Shown here: positions 33,465 through 45,019 of the stretch, piece by piece
Layout of the letters: each line of letters starts with the position of its first letter
How positions within the stretch are numbered: the stretch's first letter is position 1
Assembly: GCA_029876055.1 (NCBI GenBank)
Contig: CM056874.1
Location: forward strand, 9,238,001-9,302,000
Reading direction: 5' to 3'
DNA from: Madurella fahalii
Taxonomy: Eukaryota > Ascomycota > Sordariomycetes > Sordariales
Length of the DNA: 64,000 nt
Translations under genes and position numbers: made by a program
Notes under the pieces: generated by a model
The model's database searches: none
Told to the model about the DNA's origin: nothing
The model's input: only the letters and a program-made list of their open reading frames with translations

Positions 33465-36400
33465 CCTAGACGTCTGCCTGTCTGTTGTGCTTCTTATAGC
33501 GCAAAAAGAAGTTGAATTGGTAGGAAATAGTCTTGAGTTATTGGGAACTCAGCTGCCGTGGTAAATGGCTCCATAATAAGTGCTGACGACATGATGCGGG
33601 GATTACACGAACCTTCTCCGAGGTCTAGTAGCGGAGAACCGACGTATACTCGGTTATCAGCGCACTTGTTGACAAAGCACACAGACGCTTCCCGAAACCG
33701 AGTACCAGTTCTAATGAAGCGGCTTCTATAAGATCCTCGGCGACTTTGATGGGGAAAAAAATAAAATAAAAGCGAAGAGGATAAAACTAAGAATAAAAGA
33801 TGCTCCCCAAGTAACCATTATCTGGTTGGAAGGTTAGTATCACATGTATGGTTATGACAAATGTTTTGGATAACCTCAAGATCAGAGTCATGGGCACTAG
33901 TCATCTCGATAACAATCATGATACTGCCGTCCAATCCCGCCACCAGGAAAGCTGTTGAGCTTTTTGTAGTGCTTGATGATGGGAATGTATAACTCAATGT
34001 GTAACTCAACAGCAGGCCGCAGCCCCGAGTAGGAGATACCCCATTAGAGGAGAGCCAATGGAGGTCAACAGGTTGCAGGCACGCAAGTCCAAGATCCGGA
34101 CCGATTATTTCACTGTCGAGTGCAACACCGTGGACGCTACCACAGTTCCCGAAAGATTACAAGTTGGGACGGACGTCGTTGCATCTGTCATAAACCCTGC
34201 ATAGTCTATCGCGAACCCGTAACTAATCTAACCAAGATTTTCGGTACCTCCTGACTACCAATCTGTTTTTTTGAAAGATAAACGCCGTGCTTTGAGGCAT
34301 GTCGATGGGTGAAACATCCGGGGACGCGAGTTTTTTTTTTTTTTTAAATATATATATATATATATATATATACAGGAATGGACACAACATGAATGATGTT
34401 GACTTAGTCCCCTATCGCGGTTCTATTACCCCTTTACTCTTGTGCTTAGTTGCCTGCCTAATTTCGTTGGTGCCATCATCACAACCCCTCTCCCGCAAGC
34501 GATATCATTATCTTTTCCCAATATTCCTTGTTGCTCACACGAGGTACTGCATGCGTCGATGTTTCGTCAACCTTTGCAAGGTACGGCTGGAACCAACCCA
34601 AACCACGACCGTACCACCTTGAAGGGCATTGGCTTGGAGCTACCAAATGTTTCCTCGTAAGACTCGTTGGGGAAAAGAGTTGAAACGGAAGCAAAGCTTC
34701 TTCCTCCGTGTAATTTGTATATCCGCATTCATAAGCTCATCAATGGGATTTCATAATTTTTTCGAGCTTCACTTCGCGTTATTCCGTATTGTGTGAGAGC
34801 GTCAGCGGCCACTACGCTGTTTACTGACCTGCAGAGATGATAAGGAAGAGAGGTAGAGATTCAATTCTTCGCATTGCCACATCACAAGCTTCAAATAAGC
34901 CCCTTCCAAAGAGGCTCAGTCTCGGTCTCACTGGGTATCCATATGATATGCTCAATAGAGAACCGGTAGATGAGAAGGGTGCCGGTACTGCTCCGGCTCC
35001 CCTACATCGGCTCGATGAGTTCCGTAACTATACACGACCAATTTTATAAGTTTGTGGCAGCCAAGAGCTCGCTGAAGCGGCAAGGTTCTTGCGGTAGGGG
35101 GTGTGTTTCAATTGGTATAGGGAAATAGAGATATTATCCTCCGATGCCACATATCTCAGAGGACGAGTCCTAGCCTCCTAGACCAGTAGTGTTCATTGTC
35201 TGACGACGTGTTAGGTTCAACACACTGAGTTTCAGATCTAGCGCAACATGCCCTGTTATGTGCTAGTCTCTGGTGCTATACTGACGCGATGAACTACAAT
35301 CTTAATGTGTGTCGGTGAGGTCAGAGCTGATGAACATCAGAAGCCAAACCGCTTTCCTCATCCAAGTTACGCTCTCTATTGCCATCGGAGAGGGAGTTGC
35401 ATGTCCGGTCTACAAGGCCATGGTGTGACACTTGGTGGACTCCCGGGTTTTGCTAGTCAAAGACCTTATCTGACGGTATGCTCATACCTAGATCTGGTTA
35501 TCCTATGTAAATGGTAGTGAAGTTGGTTCCCTGTGCGTGTCGAGTGCTGCGTGCCGCGGGCTGCAGATGCCGTTTCTATCCTGTTGGCACAGCATCGTTC
35601 CGGGAATCGATGCACTGAGTGTTTGGCCTGCCTTTTAGCAACCTTCGCAATCATGGTGAGCCTGGCTTGGTCCAGTACAGTGCCTGGTAGAGAGCAAGGG
35701 GTAAGGCTCCAGGCCGGGATGGCTCCAGCTCGCTCACTATTTGAGCAAATGGTCTAGAACTGTTCGCCAAGCGGGCATTCCACCATCGAACGAGGGTTTG
35801 TCGCATAGCGCCCAATACCATGCTTAAATCGTGACGCTAGGGGAAGCGCTTTTGAGGCCAAGACTCTTGCCGGGGCACCACTCTGTTAAATTAATTACTC
35901 ACTGTAACCCCGCAGCACACACTAGCGGAGCAGACGAGATAGGTTCTTCCCCTCAGAGTGAAGGGCGAGACAAATCATGTTTGGCCAAAAGCTGAAAATA
36001 CATCTGATCTCTTGCGGTTCCTACCTTAGTCTCATGCGGGACAATGTAGACCGCGTGTCAAGCAACGTGATCGGGACGGGAGGTGGGGGACACGACGGGA
36101 GGCGGGGCGCCATGCACAGACAGGCGTGGTGGCAAATCGGTTTGCACAAATTTCCTGTTCCAGTTCCTGTTGCTCGGGCTCTCGGAGCAGGAGCACACTA
36201 CAGTCCACTAGTACGGAGTGCGGCCACTAGTGTGTCCGACAGGTGCGGAGTAGCAGCTCGACCTCGGCCACGGTCCCGTTTCGTCTTCCTGGGACACCCC
36301 GGCTTTCTGAAAGCGAGTTGCAAAGAACGGTCCGTGCTTATGCATTGGGCACTCAATGTGACATTCATTGTGCCCGGTCCTCGTACGTAAAGACAAAAGC

Positions 36401-36970
36401 TAGTCAGTGGGGTCTGGAAACTCGCAGGATCCGGGCTGCTCCTGATGCTTGTCAAAACAGTTCCCTGGGACTCGATCTTCAATGATCACCGTCAGGGGGA
36501 CAATCTACAAAGCAGCCGGCTGAGTGGTTTTGCGTGGGGATCCAACAACGTGGAGACGACTCCTCGGGACCCGTGTCGAGTTTTCTTATTCGTTGATATC
36601 GCCTACAACAATATCGTATAGCGTCTTTGCGTGGAGCAGAAACAGAGGGGTAGTACGGATGGAGCGTGGTGCTGCAAGTTGGCTGGGCTCGTGCCCCGAG
36701 GGGTAGTCCGTGCTTTGACACTCTTCCAGTTGTTAGCGTCCCCATCTTCGTCTTCTCAAGCTTAGACTAATTCCTACATACGGGGAGCGAAGTGGTCCGC
36801 CGGGTCTCGCAGCCGATGCCCCCATTTGTCTAATAGGCCGAGGACCTGGCGATGTATTTATGTTGGATTATGCCCACATCTTTTGACCCTAGCGGGTGCC
36901 ATCGCAACTCCATCAGTCAAGCCGGCCGCGCTCAACCCTTGTCTTAACAGCAAGGGCACTCGTCTTCCCC
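33465..36970. other. 3.5-kb gene-empty spacer
   Basis: The second large gene-empty stretch. Open frames are short and mutually overlapping, with no motif. It contains a T15 run and a (TA)12 tract at 34331-34372. A G-rich patch lies near 36075-36110. No transposon ORF, terminal repeat or RNA gene was recognised. Confidence 0.5.
34331..34372. repeat. Poly-T followed by (TA)n microsatellite
   Basis: T15 at 34331-34345, a three-base A spacer, then 12 TA units (34349-34372). Simple repeat, likely length-variable between strains. A 3' poly-T/poly-A edge could also mark an old retroposed copy, but no coding remnant is visible beside it. Confidence 0.85.
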
Positions 36971-38372
36971 ATGGCATCGTCAAACGGTACCAAACCGGAG
37001 CAATATGCAGACCCGTTAGCACCAACACCAGAACAACTTGCGTCTCTACCCCACGATAATGCCGGGCCCAAACTTAACGCCATCGTCTGGTCGTTGACGG
37101 CGATCTCGGGCGCCGTCCTCGGCCTGCGTATTTACTGTAGGCTTCTCCGGCGAAAAGGACTCTGGTGGGATGACGTGTTTCTCATTGCCGCATGGGTAAG
37201 GCAGTTATACCTCTTATGGCATTGCCTTTCCGATATGGACATTAACATAACCAAGATCTGCATCACGGTAGAGTCGGGCCTCCTTACGGCAATGACCACG
37301 TTAGGCTACGGCCTTCACATTTGGGACTTTGACCTGGCGAACATGCAGGCCTTGCTGGTCATTATTAACGTTGCTGGCACCTTTTCCGTTACTGCTGCCA
37401 TCTGGTCCAAAACTAGCTTCGGCATTACGTTGCTTCATCTGTCAGACGGTTGGGTCAAGAAGGCCACGTGGTTTATTCTCATCTCCATGAACATCGCGAT
37501 GGGTCTAAGCGCTTTGTTTCCTTGGGTGAATTGCACACCGGTGCAGAAGGCCTGGAACATGTCTGTCGACGGGACGTGCTGGAAACCCGAAGTCACAGTC
37601 CGCTACAACATCTTCTCTGGGGTATACTCGGCTTGCATGGACTTTGCACTAGCTATGCTCCCGTGGCAGTTTATCTGGGGTCTGCAGATGAAACAGAAAG
37701 AAAAGATTGGCGTTGGTATTGCTATGAGCATGGGAGTCTTGTGAGTCGTCTTTCAAAGCGTTTCTTCTCTCTATCGTCGTGATGCTAATAGAAGTGGATT
37801 CTTAGTGCTGGGATTACGGGGCTGGTGAAGGTTAGCACGATCCCTAAGATGCTTTCCAATGATTTTGGTAAGTTTGACGTCCACGTCACCGCCGAAACTC
37901 GTCGGTTCAATGCTAAAACAAGTATCTACAGCCGACGGTATTGATCTGTGGTATGTACCATTGGGAGATATCTGTTTCCCTAGTTCGGAACCAAGGGTTG
38001 CCTGGTACGGGGATTGTGACTAACGAATTGGGCAGGCTCTGGGGCAATGCCGAGACAACTGTCACCATCATCGCTGCCAGCATCCCCATGCTTCGGGTCA
38101 TGATACGGGACAAGGCTAGATCTCAGCAGGTTTACGGATCAAGCGACTACCATAAGGAGCAAGGTTTGAGCGCGAGCAAGCCCAACACCAGAGTTGTGAC
38201 CATCTCGAGTGGGCCAATGTCTAGCGACGTGGAGATGGTGAAAACCAGTAACGACGATGACAGCGATTTGGACATGCTCGGTGGAAACAGGCCAGAGGGA
38301 ATAAAGATGGGCCGAATCATGCAGACCAATGATTTCTCCCTGAATTATCACCATGCCGCAAACAAGAAGTAA
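36971..38372 (+). CDS. Rhodopsin-domain (SAT4-type) integral membrane protein
   Basis: Seven-helix fungal membrane protein of the family annotated as rhodopsin domain-containing, with unknown ligand. Five exons, 36971-37195, 37256-37740, 37806-37867, 37932-37950 and 38036-38372, join in phase to 375 aa. Hallmarks are LRIYCRLLRRKGLWWDDVFL after TM1, the YGLHIWD segment, WFILISMNIAMGLSALFPW, the VNCTPVQKAW loop and DGTCW cysteines, a DFALAMLPWQFIWGLQMKQKEKIG segment, and WGNAETTVTIIAASIPMLRV. There is no CFEM domain at the N-terminus, unlike Pth11-type relatives. Exon 4 is a 19-nt microexon. The first intron (60 nt, multiple of three, no stop) could be retained; splicing fits the family better. 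The cytosolic tail has potential phosphosites. Confidence 0.85.
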
Positions 38373-39296
38373 TGTGTTGGAGCGGGGGTTCCTGAGTACC
38401 TAGTTTATTTGAGTATAGGTCTTTGTTTTCAATGGTTACTAAATGTTTAGGAACGATTACAATCGTTTAACGATACCAAGGATGCGGTGGTTCTGCAATG
38501 GCACATTGACTGGGCTACGTCTGAGATGTTTCTCCTATCATGTTGTGTGGTATTCAATCACCCTGGCCGAGTTCTACATTTTAGGTAACTACGGATTGCA
38601 GGTTTAAGAGACAACCGTGAATAATCGCGAAGAATTTCTGGCATGAGCACTATGAGAGATTAAGCGGCATACTTAGCCTTTCCATCCTAGTTTACGTGAT
38701 GGTCGAGGTGATTCGTCATTTTAAACAACTGACGTACCTGAATTAATTAACCAAACCCAAGGTCTGACCAGAAGGCTAAGCTGGGAGAAAAAGAGAAGAC
38801 GCAATCAGAGCATAAGATGAACGCTGTCGAAGGCTGTATAAGTTTCCGAATATACAGCACAACCCGAGGAAGGCACATTTCTCGTAATTAAAACAATAGC
38901 CGCCATGTGTGACGGTTTGCAACAGTTACGTGTCCCAAACAGCGTTGGGACCGCAGTCAGCTCTGAGATTAGGCCGACCCACCTCTGATTGCTTGGCAGA
39001 AGCGTCACCGAAACCAGCAAGCGGGCATCCTGCACCCGGCCACGTGAACACGGGACATCCTCGCGCTTTTCCAGCGACACGTTTCATGCCGATCTCAACC
39101 CTTGGGCTTCGAACCAGCTGGATTCACAGAATCACGGCGCCGCACCCATGTTTGCATCAGCAATTTCCGACGACTACTTAGTCAACTACAGCCTGGCCAA
39201 TTACAGTTCCTAGAGCAAAAGCTGCTGATATCGTCCAAGTCCCGAGGGCCAGAAGCCCTTCAAATGTCTGTGCCTGGCAATCTGACCTGAACCGAC
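38373..39296. other. Intergenic spacer upstream of the tandem SnoaL-like gene
   Basis: About 0.9 kb between two genes on the same strand, AT-richer than the coding DNA. No RNA gene, repeat or further ORF of interest was seen. Confidence 0.55.
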
Positions 39297-40190
39297 ATGG
39301 ACCTATTCCAGCCCACAGCCCGATTTGCGACCACGGGAGTCACACCGCCACCCAAGGTGGACAACCGCAGACGCTTCAAGAACTTTATTGAGCGGATCAA
39401 CAGACGGCAATGGGAGTTTCTGAGCGATGCTATCCACGCTAGATTATCGTACAACAAACACGACATGTCACTGTATGAGTTCAGCCGGTTGTTGAAGCAA
39501 GAGTTTGCCCCGAAGGCGAACATCACCATGGACCTCGTCACAGCTGTCGGCGGAGGAGACGATCATGACGGTCCTGTGGCCGCCCGGCTCCGCGTCAAGA
39601 TCCTTGTGACCGAGGCCCCGTACATAGCATCTGCCGCGAGGCAGCAGCTCGAGTATGCCCGGCACATCTTTGCCCACTTCGCCGACAACAAGATCAGCGC
39701 CATCTACGATATATCGGAAGAAGATCACAAACAGACCCTTTCTCAAGGCATCTTGCCGCTCCCCAGTCTACGCCCACCGCCGCCTCGGATCTCCATAAAT
39801 CTGCGCCAATTCTACACGGATTACATCGCCTGTATCAATAGCGGCAAGATGGCACAGGAACTACACCGGTTCTGCAGGCCCTCTGGAGTCGTGTGGAATG
39901 GTACTAGGCTGACGATCCAGCAATACGGCGACATGATGCAGGACAGCATTGACGCCATCTCTGGCCTTCACTTTCATGTTCATACTTTGGTCGTGGAGGA
40001 GAGTCGCCAGCAGCTAGCCGCCCGGATTGAGTTCACTGGAACACCCGTCAAACCACATGCAGGCGGGATTCCGAATGGCAGGGCGGTCTTCTTCGCCGAG
40101 CATGTCTTCTACTGGTTGGAACAAGGCAAAATATCAGATGTTCTATCTATTGTGGATTGGGAGGACTATCGGGCTCAGCTTGCTCGTTGA
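39297..40190 (+). CDS. Protein with two tandem SnoaL/NTF2-like domains
   Basis: Single exon, 297 aa, no signal peptide. Residues ~22-150 and ~165-295 each read as an NTF2-like alpha+beta cone domain of the SnoaL (ester cyclase/polyketide cyclase-like) type. The second copy is clearer: LRQFYTDYIACINSGKMAQE, LTIQQYGDMMQDSIDAI, a beta strand with QLAARIEFTGTP, and VFFAEHVFYWLEQGKISDV then SIVDWEDY. The first copy has the same helix-helix-strand order with ARLRVKILVTEAP and HFADNKISAIYDI. SnoaL-like proteins include cyclases and isomerases but many have no known reaction. Single-domain proteins of about 130-150 aa are usual, so the duplication is notable. Its stop lies 98 bp from the stop of the minus-strand neighbour. 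Confidence 0.8.
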   Translation: MDLFQPTARFATTGVTPPPKVDNRRRFKNFIERINRRQWEFLSDAIHARLSYNKHDMSLYEFSRLLKQEFAPKANITMDLVTAVGGGDDHDGPVAARLRVKILVTEAPYIASAARQQLEYARHIFAHFADNKISAIYDISEEDHKQTLSQGILPLPSLRPPPPRISINLRQFYTDYIACINSGKMAQELHRFCRPSGVVWNGTRLTIQQYGDMMQDSIDAISGLHFHVHTLVVEESRQQLAARIEFTGTPVKPHAGGIPNGRAVFFAEHVFYWLEQGKISDVLSIVDWEDYRAQLAR

Positions 40191-40288
40191 CTCCCTACGG
40201 CCCTCTTATATAATTAGATGGCACATTGCTCAGCAACTAATTATCTCATGTTCGTGAATCAAATCCGACGGCAACCTGCCATTCCCAC

Positions 40289-40902
40289 CTACTGAATCCA
40301 GCGATCCGTAAAATAACCGGTCACAAAAGCGTAGATACCCTTATGCAACAGGTCAACCACCTGCTCACTGACAGGCCACGTCCTGTGTTGGGAGTTAGTA
40401 TTCACCCTCCGTTGATTGGCGGTTTACACGGAACACTTACCATGGGGGAGCCCCTACTCCGGTCCAGTTTTCCAGCGTTTGGTCGATCATCAGCCGAACC
40501 CCGATAAACATGAAATCCGTAAAGGGGCCGCGAAGGCCGTAATAGCTTGCGACGCCTCGAATGACGGCTGCTATAGCACCCTGTCCGTAATGCATGGCCA
40601 TGTTGAAGCCCCAGAGCTCTTGCCCACTCTGCGGCGTAGAATTGATCAACCGCGCAAGCGTCTGCCCAGGGACATGCGAATTCGGCCGGCCAGTAAAGAA
40701 CTGCTCAACCTTCTCCGTCACAGTCATGCTGAAAAGGCCCCGTAAATCGTCAGTGAGTGGTTACATTTTAAAGAGTCAGCCAGGGAGACTCAGGTACTCA
40801 CGCCGCCACACCGAGAGCCCCGGCGCATGCACCATAAGCAATTACTGCCCCCCATGGTAATCTTGGGCTTGGTCGTACGGGATCTGTTGGACGCCGAGAC
40901 AT
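40289..40902 (-). CDS. Small predicted membrane protein of unknown function (160 aa)
   Basis: Three exons, 40902-40802, 40728-40441 and 40382-40289, join in phase to 160 aa; both introns (73 and 58 nt) have GT/AG ends. The N-terminus is basic (SRRPTDPVRPSPRLPWG), then a hydrophobic Ala/Gly-rich helix (AVIAYGACAGALGVAAM). The middle part has WGFNMAMHYGQGAIAAVIRG and a second hydrophobic stretch around FTDFMFIGVRLM; the end is WPVSEQVVDLLHKGIYAFVT with a YFTDRWIQ tail. The regular glycines and the H-Y-G-Q-G motif suggest a small polytopic membrane protein. I do not recognise the family. It converges on the tandem SnoaL-like gene with only 98 bp between stops. Confidence 0.7.
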
Positions 40903-41420
40903 TTCTAAGGAGGTCTTCGTCGTGATGGGGCTCAACAAGGTGTACTGTAAAGGTATACGTTCTAAAAACAATTAATAATGTTGTTGTTTAGCAACTCGTT
41001 ACGCAGATTTCCTAGTTGATATACTCCTAACTGTCAAGTCAGGACTCGGGTCGTCATGATGAACAGCGACGGATATCGATGACGTCATTGTGGTCTGGAG
41101 GGTTAGGGTTGCTCTTCCTACTTGCCCCTATACTGTACCAATTGCCATGAATTGATGTTGTGTCTATACATGTGTCTCTCACGGTCATATCCTCACTTCA
41201 ACAGAGACATTATCGGTAATCTGGAACGACGCAAAATAGGGCATATTCGAGGCTGCAAAGTGCAGGCAGTCGCTCGTCCTGCGTCAGCCCAACAGCCCCT
41301 GGGTATCAACCAACTAGACATACTACATATATGAGTAGTACAACTGTAGACAACAAAAGGTGGTGGCCGAACCTCAAAATATCGCGGCTGAAACCAAGGA
41401 CATTGAAGAAAACGCGGCCT
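40903..41420. other. Intergenic spacer
   Basis: About 520 bp with the promoter side of the 160-aa gene and the 3' side of the RhoGAP-like gene. No other feature was recognised. Confidence 0.55.
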
Positions 41421-43611
41421 TTAGGTCTGAGATTCGGCGTTGCGCTTCCGGCCCACGTCTTTCGCGGCCAAGCTGTACTCGGAGCGCTTTCGGATCATGA
41501 AGGCGAGCCCTAGCAAGAAATTCGTTTGATGTCGGGCCGCGGTTACATGCATAAGGGGCCGCATCACCCGGCCAGCCAGACGTTCGGCCGTCATGTCGTT
41601 CACTTCGGCGGCGTCGGCAATATCGCCCCAAAGGTTGAGCAGGAGTTTGAAGAGGCTGCGGGCGGGACCGTGGATGCCCAAAAAGGCCTCTTCCCAGAAG
41701 TCAAGGCCCTGGTCCAGACGCATGGAGAGCGAACCGCGCACGGTGGCCTGGCGTGAGAGCGAGGCCCAGCGTTTGCCGACCGACTCGGAGATGAGCGGCC
41801 TGGGCAGCTCCGACAGGAACAGCAGAATCAAGTCGGCAGCGTCGTAGACGCTGAAACGAGACCAGTCCAGCTCCTTGCCGTAGTTAGTCTCGGCCGAGTT
41901 GAACGTCTCCTTGAGCTGCGCCAGACGTAGTTGGTCGCCGTCCAGACCGAAGATGTGGGGTGCTTCTAGGCCGCGGTCGCGGATGTAGTAGACGCACCGG
42001 AGCACGCATAGCGGGTAGTCGCGGGTGGCACGGGTAGACGTCCCGCTATCGGCGTGTCGGGTGCTGGCAATGCCTTTTGCCACCTTCATGCTCTGTGCGA
42101 GGGGCACCCCAAAGACTGATGTTTCTTCCGCCTCCATGTGGTAATCACCTTCCTGCACTGATGGCCGTCTGAAACCGAGGTTCCTAAGCGTCTTGGAAAA
42201 CTTGGAACCACTTCGACCTAACACCCTGGCGCGGTCGCGGTCACCGTGCTGCTGCTCCCCCTGCTGTTGCGTATCGCGACTGGAGGAAGTAGTCGGGCGG
42301 ACTGGAACAGGAACTTCGGGACGAGGATTCTCCCAGATGGAAAAGCGTGATTGATCGAGAATGCTGCTTTTGCCACTCGGGCTACTAGTCTCAGATCGGA
42401 AGGAGAGACCTTCGATTTTGGATGCGAGCTCCATCGCGGCTGTGTGATAGCGATCTTGGGCCGGACGGTGCTGCACCACCCGGGCCGGGTTGAAGGCGGA
42501 GGAACTTGAGCTTCGAGAATGGGTAGATTCTGCAGCAATACCCTTGCTATAGCAGGTACTATTCGCGGTGTTCGGGCGTGGGATTTGGCTGTTGAGGGCG
42601 GTCGAAGAACAGAGCCGGGCGATAGACCTGGGTGGAGGAGGCGGTGTCTGCATTGGCATTTCGTTGAGCTCACCATCAAACTCGTCCATCTCCTTCCAAG
42701 GTTTGAGCGGAACACTCTTCTGCGGGCGCCATGGTGCTTGGCGGCTGCTAGGCGGGGATGGTGCTTCGTCGTAGCTAATGTCGATGGCGCTATCGGGGGC
42801 TCCTCCTAGAGACGAGCAGCCATCTCGGCGGTGACACCTATGCCGCGACACATCGTGGTTTAGGACAGAGAAGGCTTCAACGTGCAGTATGTCGAGATAC
42901 TGCTTAAGTTTCGCAAGAGCAACATTCTGTTGTAGGTCTTTCTGCAAATTGCCGGTTACCTGAATGATCCGGCCCGCCACGGTCGCCAATTCATTGTCCT
43001 CGGCTGTGACCTCGTAGTGGCCTCCCGGGAGGCTCGGCGCGTGTGTACCATCCATTTGCGAATTGATCCTGCGAGACCAGAATCAGCGTGTTGATACGAG
43101 GGCCATAAAGAAGAGCAAGATATACACTCCAACCAGGTCAACTGCAAGACCAAGTGCCGATTTGTATACGGCCAATGTCCACCTTAAGCTCCCAATGTGG
43201 TCGCGACTGGCTAGCCAGCGCGATCTCTTGTCCGCCCTAGACACGCCGGGCCGATCCAGGATAGAAATGCAGCCCTCAAGCTCGCCAATGAGGGCGAGAC
43301 AGGTGTGAAGAACATTGGGTGTCTGCTCAGCGAGGGTGGCGGGGAATGATGCCACATCGTCCTTAAGCAAATTGAGGACGCCGTCGAGGGAATACAGCTC
43401 AGTGGAGAGCACGTCGAGGTCGGGTCTGGATTCGCGCACTTCCCGCACAAAACTTGTGAGAGCTAGTGATGTTCTCGCGATGGCGTTGCTCGCAGCGAAG
43501 CAGCCCGCGTTCACGGATCTATCGTAGTGAACTTGTCAGTGGAGCACAACCACGTATGCCTTGACTGGTGATCGACTTGCATCCAATGCATCCTGCCGAA
43601 CTTCCGTCCAT
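41421..43611 (-). CDS. RhoGAP-like protein with fungal N-terminal helical domain, arginine finger absent
   Basis: Predicted exons 43611-43577, 43518-43126 and 43068-41421 join in phase to 691 aa; the first 35-nt exon (GTCGAT donor) is the least certain. The N-terminal ~145 residues (AIARTSLALTSFVREVRESR, then ELYSLDGVLNLLKDDV) form a helical domain like those at the start of many fungal NLR-type and signalling proteins. A disordered Ser/Pro/Gln-rich linker follows. Residues ~460-670 match RhoGAP: YPLCVLRCVYYIRDRGLEAP, LLFLSELPRPLISE and VNDMTAERLAGRVMRPLM. The usual GIFRxSG arginine-finger motif reads HIFGLDG (residues ~514-520), so the catalytic Arg appears missing, while the Asn of the NxMT motif is kept. 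It may bind Rho-type GTPases without activating hydrolysis. Confidence 0.82.
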
Positions 43612-45019
43612 AACCAGGCAGTGTCGTCTAGGGGGTTTCAATCACGACCTGTCGGTGGGCTGATTCATGAGGGTCGTGAGGGCGGCAAAAGCGCTGGCGA
43701 GTTGGAAATAGGCCGGAGGCGAAAATGCTGAATGCAATGGATACCCGGCGCTGGTCATGGCGTTTACCTTCCCCAGCCATAAGCCTGGTTCTCGGCTTGG
43801 TTCTCTGGGGTCTGGTTCGGACCCCTGAGCATCTTGGGGGTAGCGGATCTGTGGACCGATATTGAGGTCTTGTGAGCTTGGCGTGCGAGGTCGCCAGCAG
43901 CGAGTGGTGCGAGTCAATCTCCAGGCGCGCTTCCACCTTCCCTTGGAAGCAACACTGAGCAGGGTGTTGTTCTGGTAGGGCGTCTCGCACAGACTGTGGC
44001 CCCCATCTGCTGTGACTCCGGTTGCGGGGGGGGGGTGGGGTACCGAGCGAGCTGCCGCCCATGGGCGTCGTGTGCCATTCTGCCACTGTGCCGACTCCTG
44101 TACGTCCGGTCCCTTTTTGGGCATAGAAAACGCTAACCAGGTTTCGCCGACTTCACCTGATGCCATAGTATCTTTGTCTGAAGAGCTACGGGTCGTGCGA
44201 CGATAACTGCGGGGTAGAACGGACAAGATCGCCGCGGTACGTCAGATCAGTGTCGAGATCTTGCCGGGGGCCTCGTGGTCCCACATCTCAAAACGGAACA
44301 ACACCAGAATGGGCCGCTGTCAGGGGGCGCCTAATATGCAGGGGTTGTAGCATGTGGTAGGATTGAGCGAACGCCCCTCATGATCACTCCGAGTGTTCAA
44401 ACGAGCTTTGCAACTGCGGCACTCGCGAAATTCTGTTAAAATTTGTCTGCGCATATTCGGATACCTTACGGCATTTTGCGCACGTGGGATTGCATACCTT
44501 AGAAGGCTTGGATACCTGAGCGAGCGTTCACATGAGCTCTTTCCTGGGTGGCTCGTTAATTTCACCGGCAAAATATATATAGTGCAGACCTGAGCCGGAT
44601 ACACTTGCATTTGGACCTGCAAGGGGCCTAATTACCTTGTCCAGTAGGAGCCGACGGGCAACACATCTAACTTTGCGCTTGACATTTTGACACCACAGGT
44701 GCGACAGTTTAGAGTGGACAACTTTCGGCAATCGAGGTGAATAGAACATAGTGTAAGGTATTTCAGGACTTATGATTGATTACCGCGCCTGTTGTGGTCC
44801 CCCATCGTGGAATTCTCAATATTTTCCATCTGGGACTCGCTCAAGCGCCCATTGAAACCGCGTTTCTTCGCATGATATGTTGCATTACGAGATAGACTGA
44901 ACGAGAAGCCACTTTACATTGCTGAACGTCATGGCATTTAGAGATTCTCATCACCCGTTAGGGCCCGTGCCGGATTTGAGCGCTTCAGCGCCGGTCTCGC
45001 CCGCATTCTTGCGTAAATA
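43612..45019. other. 1.4-kb intergenic region
   Basis: It holds the RhoGAP-like gene's promoter and the methyltransferase 3' side. Overlapping minus-strand open frames (43628-44086 and 43642-44226) give Arg/Pro-rich, motif-free translations and cross a G10 run near 44028, so they are not called. No RNA gene was seen. Confidence 0.45.

Noticed and set aside
43642..44226. 194-codon minus-strand open frame
   Set aside because: Arg/Pro-rich, motif-free translation crossing a G10 run, with an equally long overlapping alternative frame; no evidence of coding.
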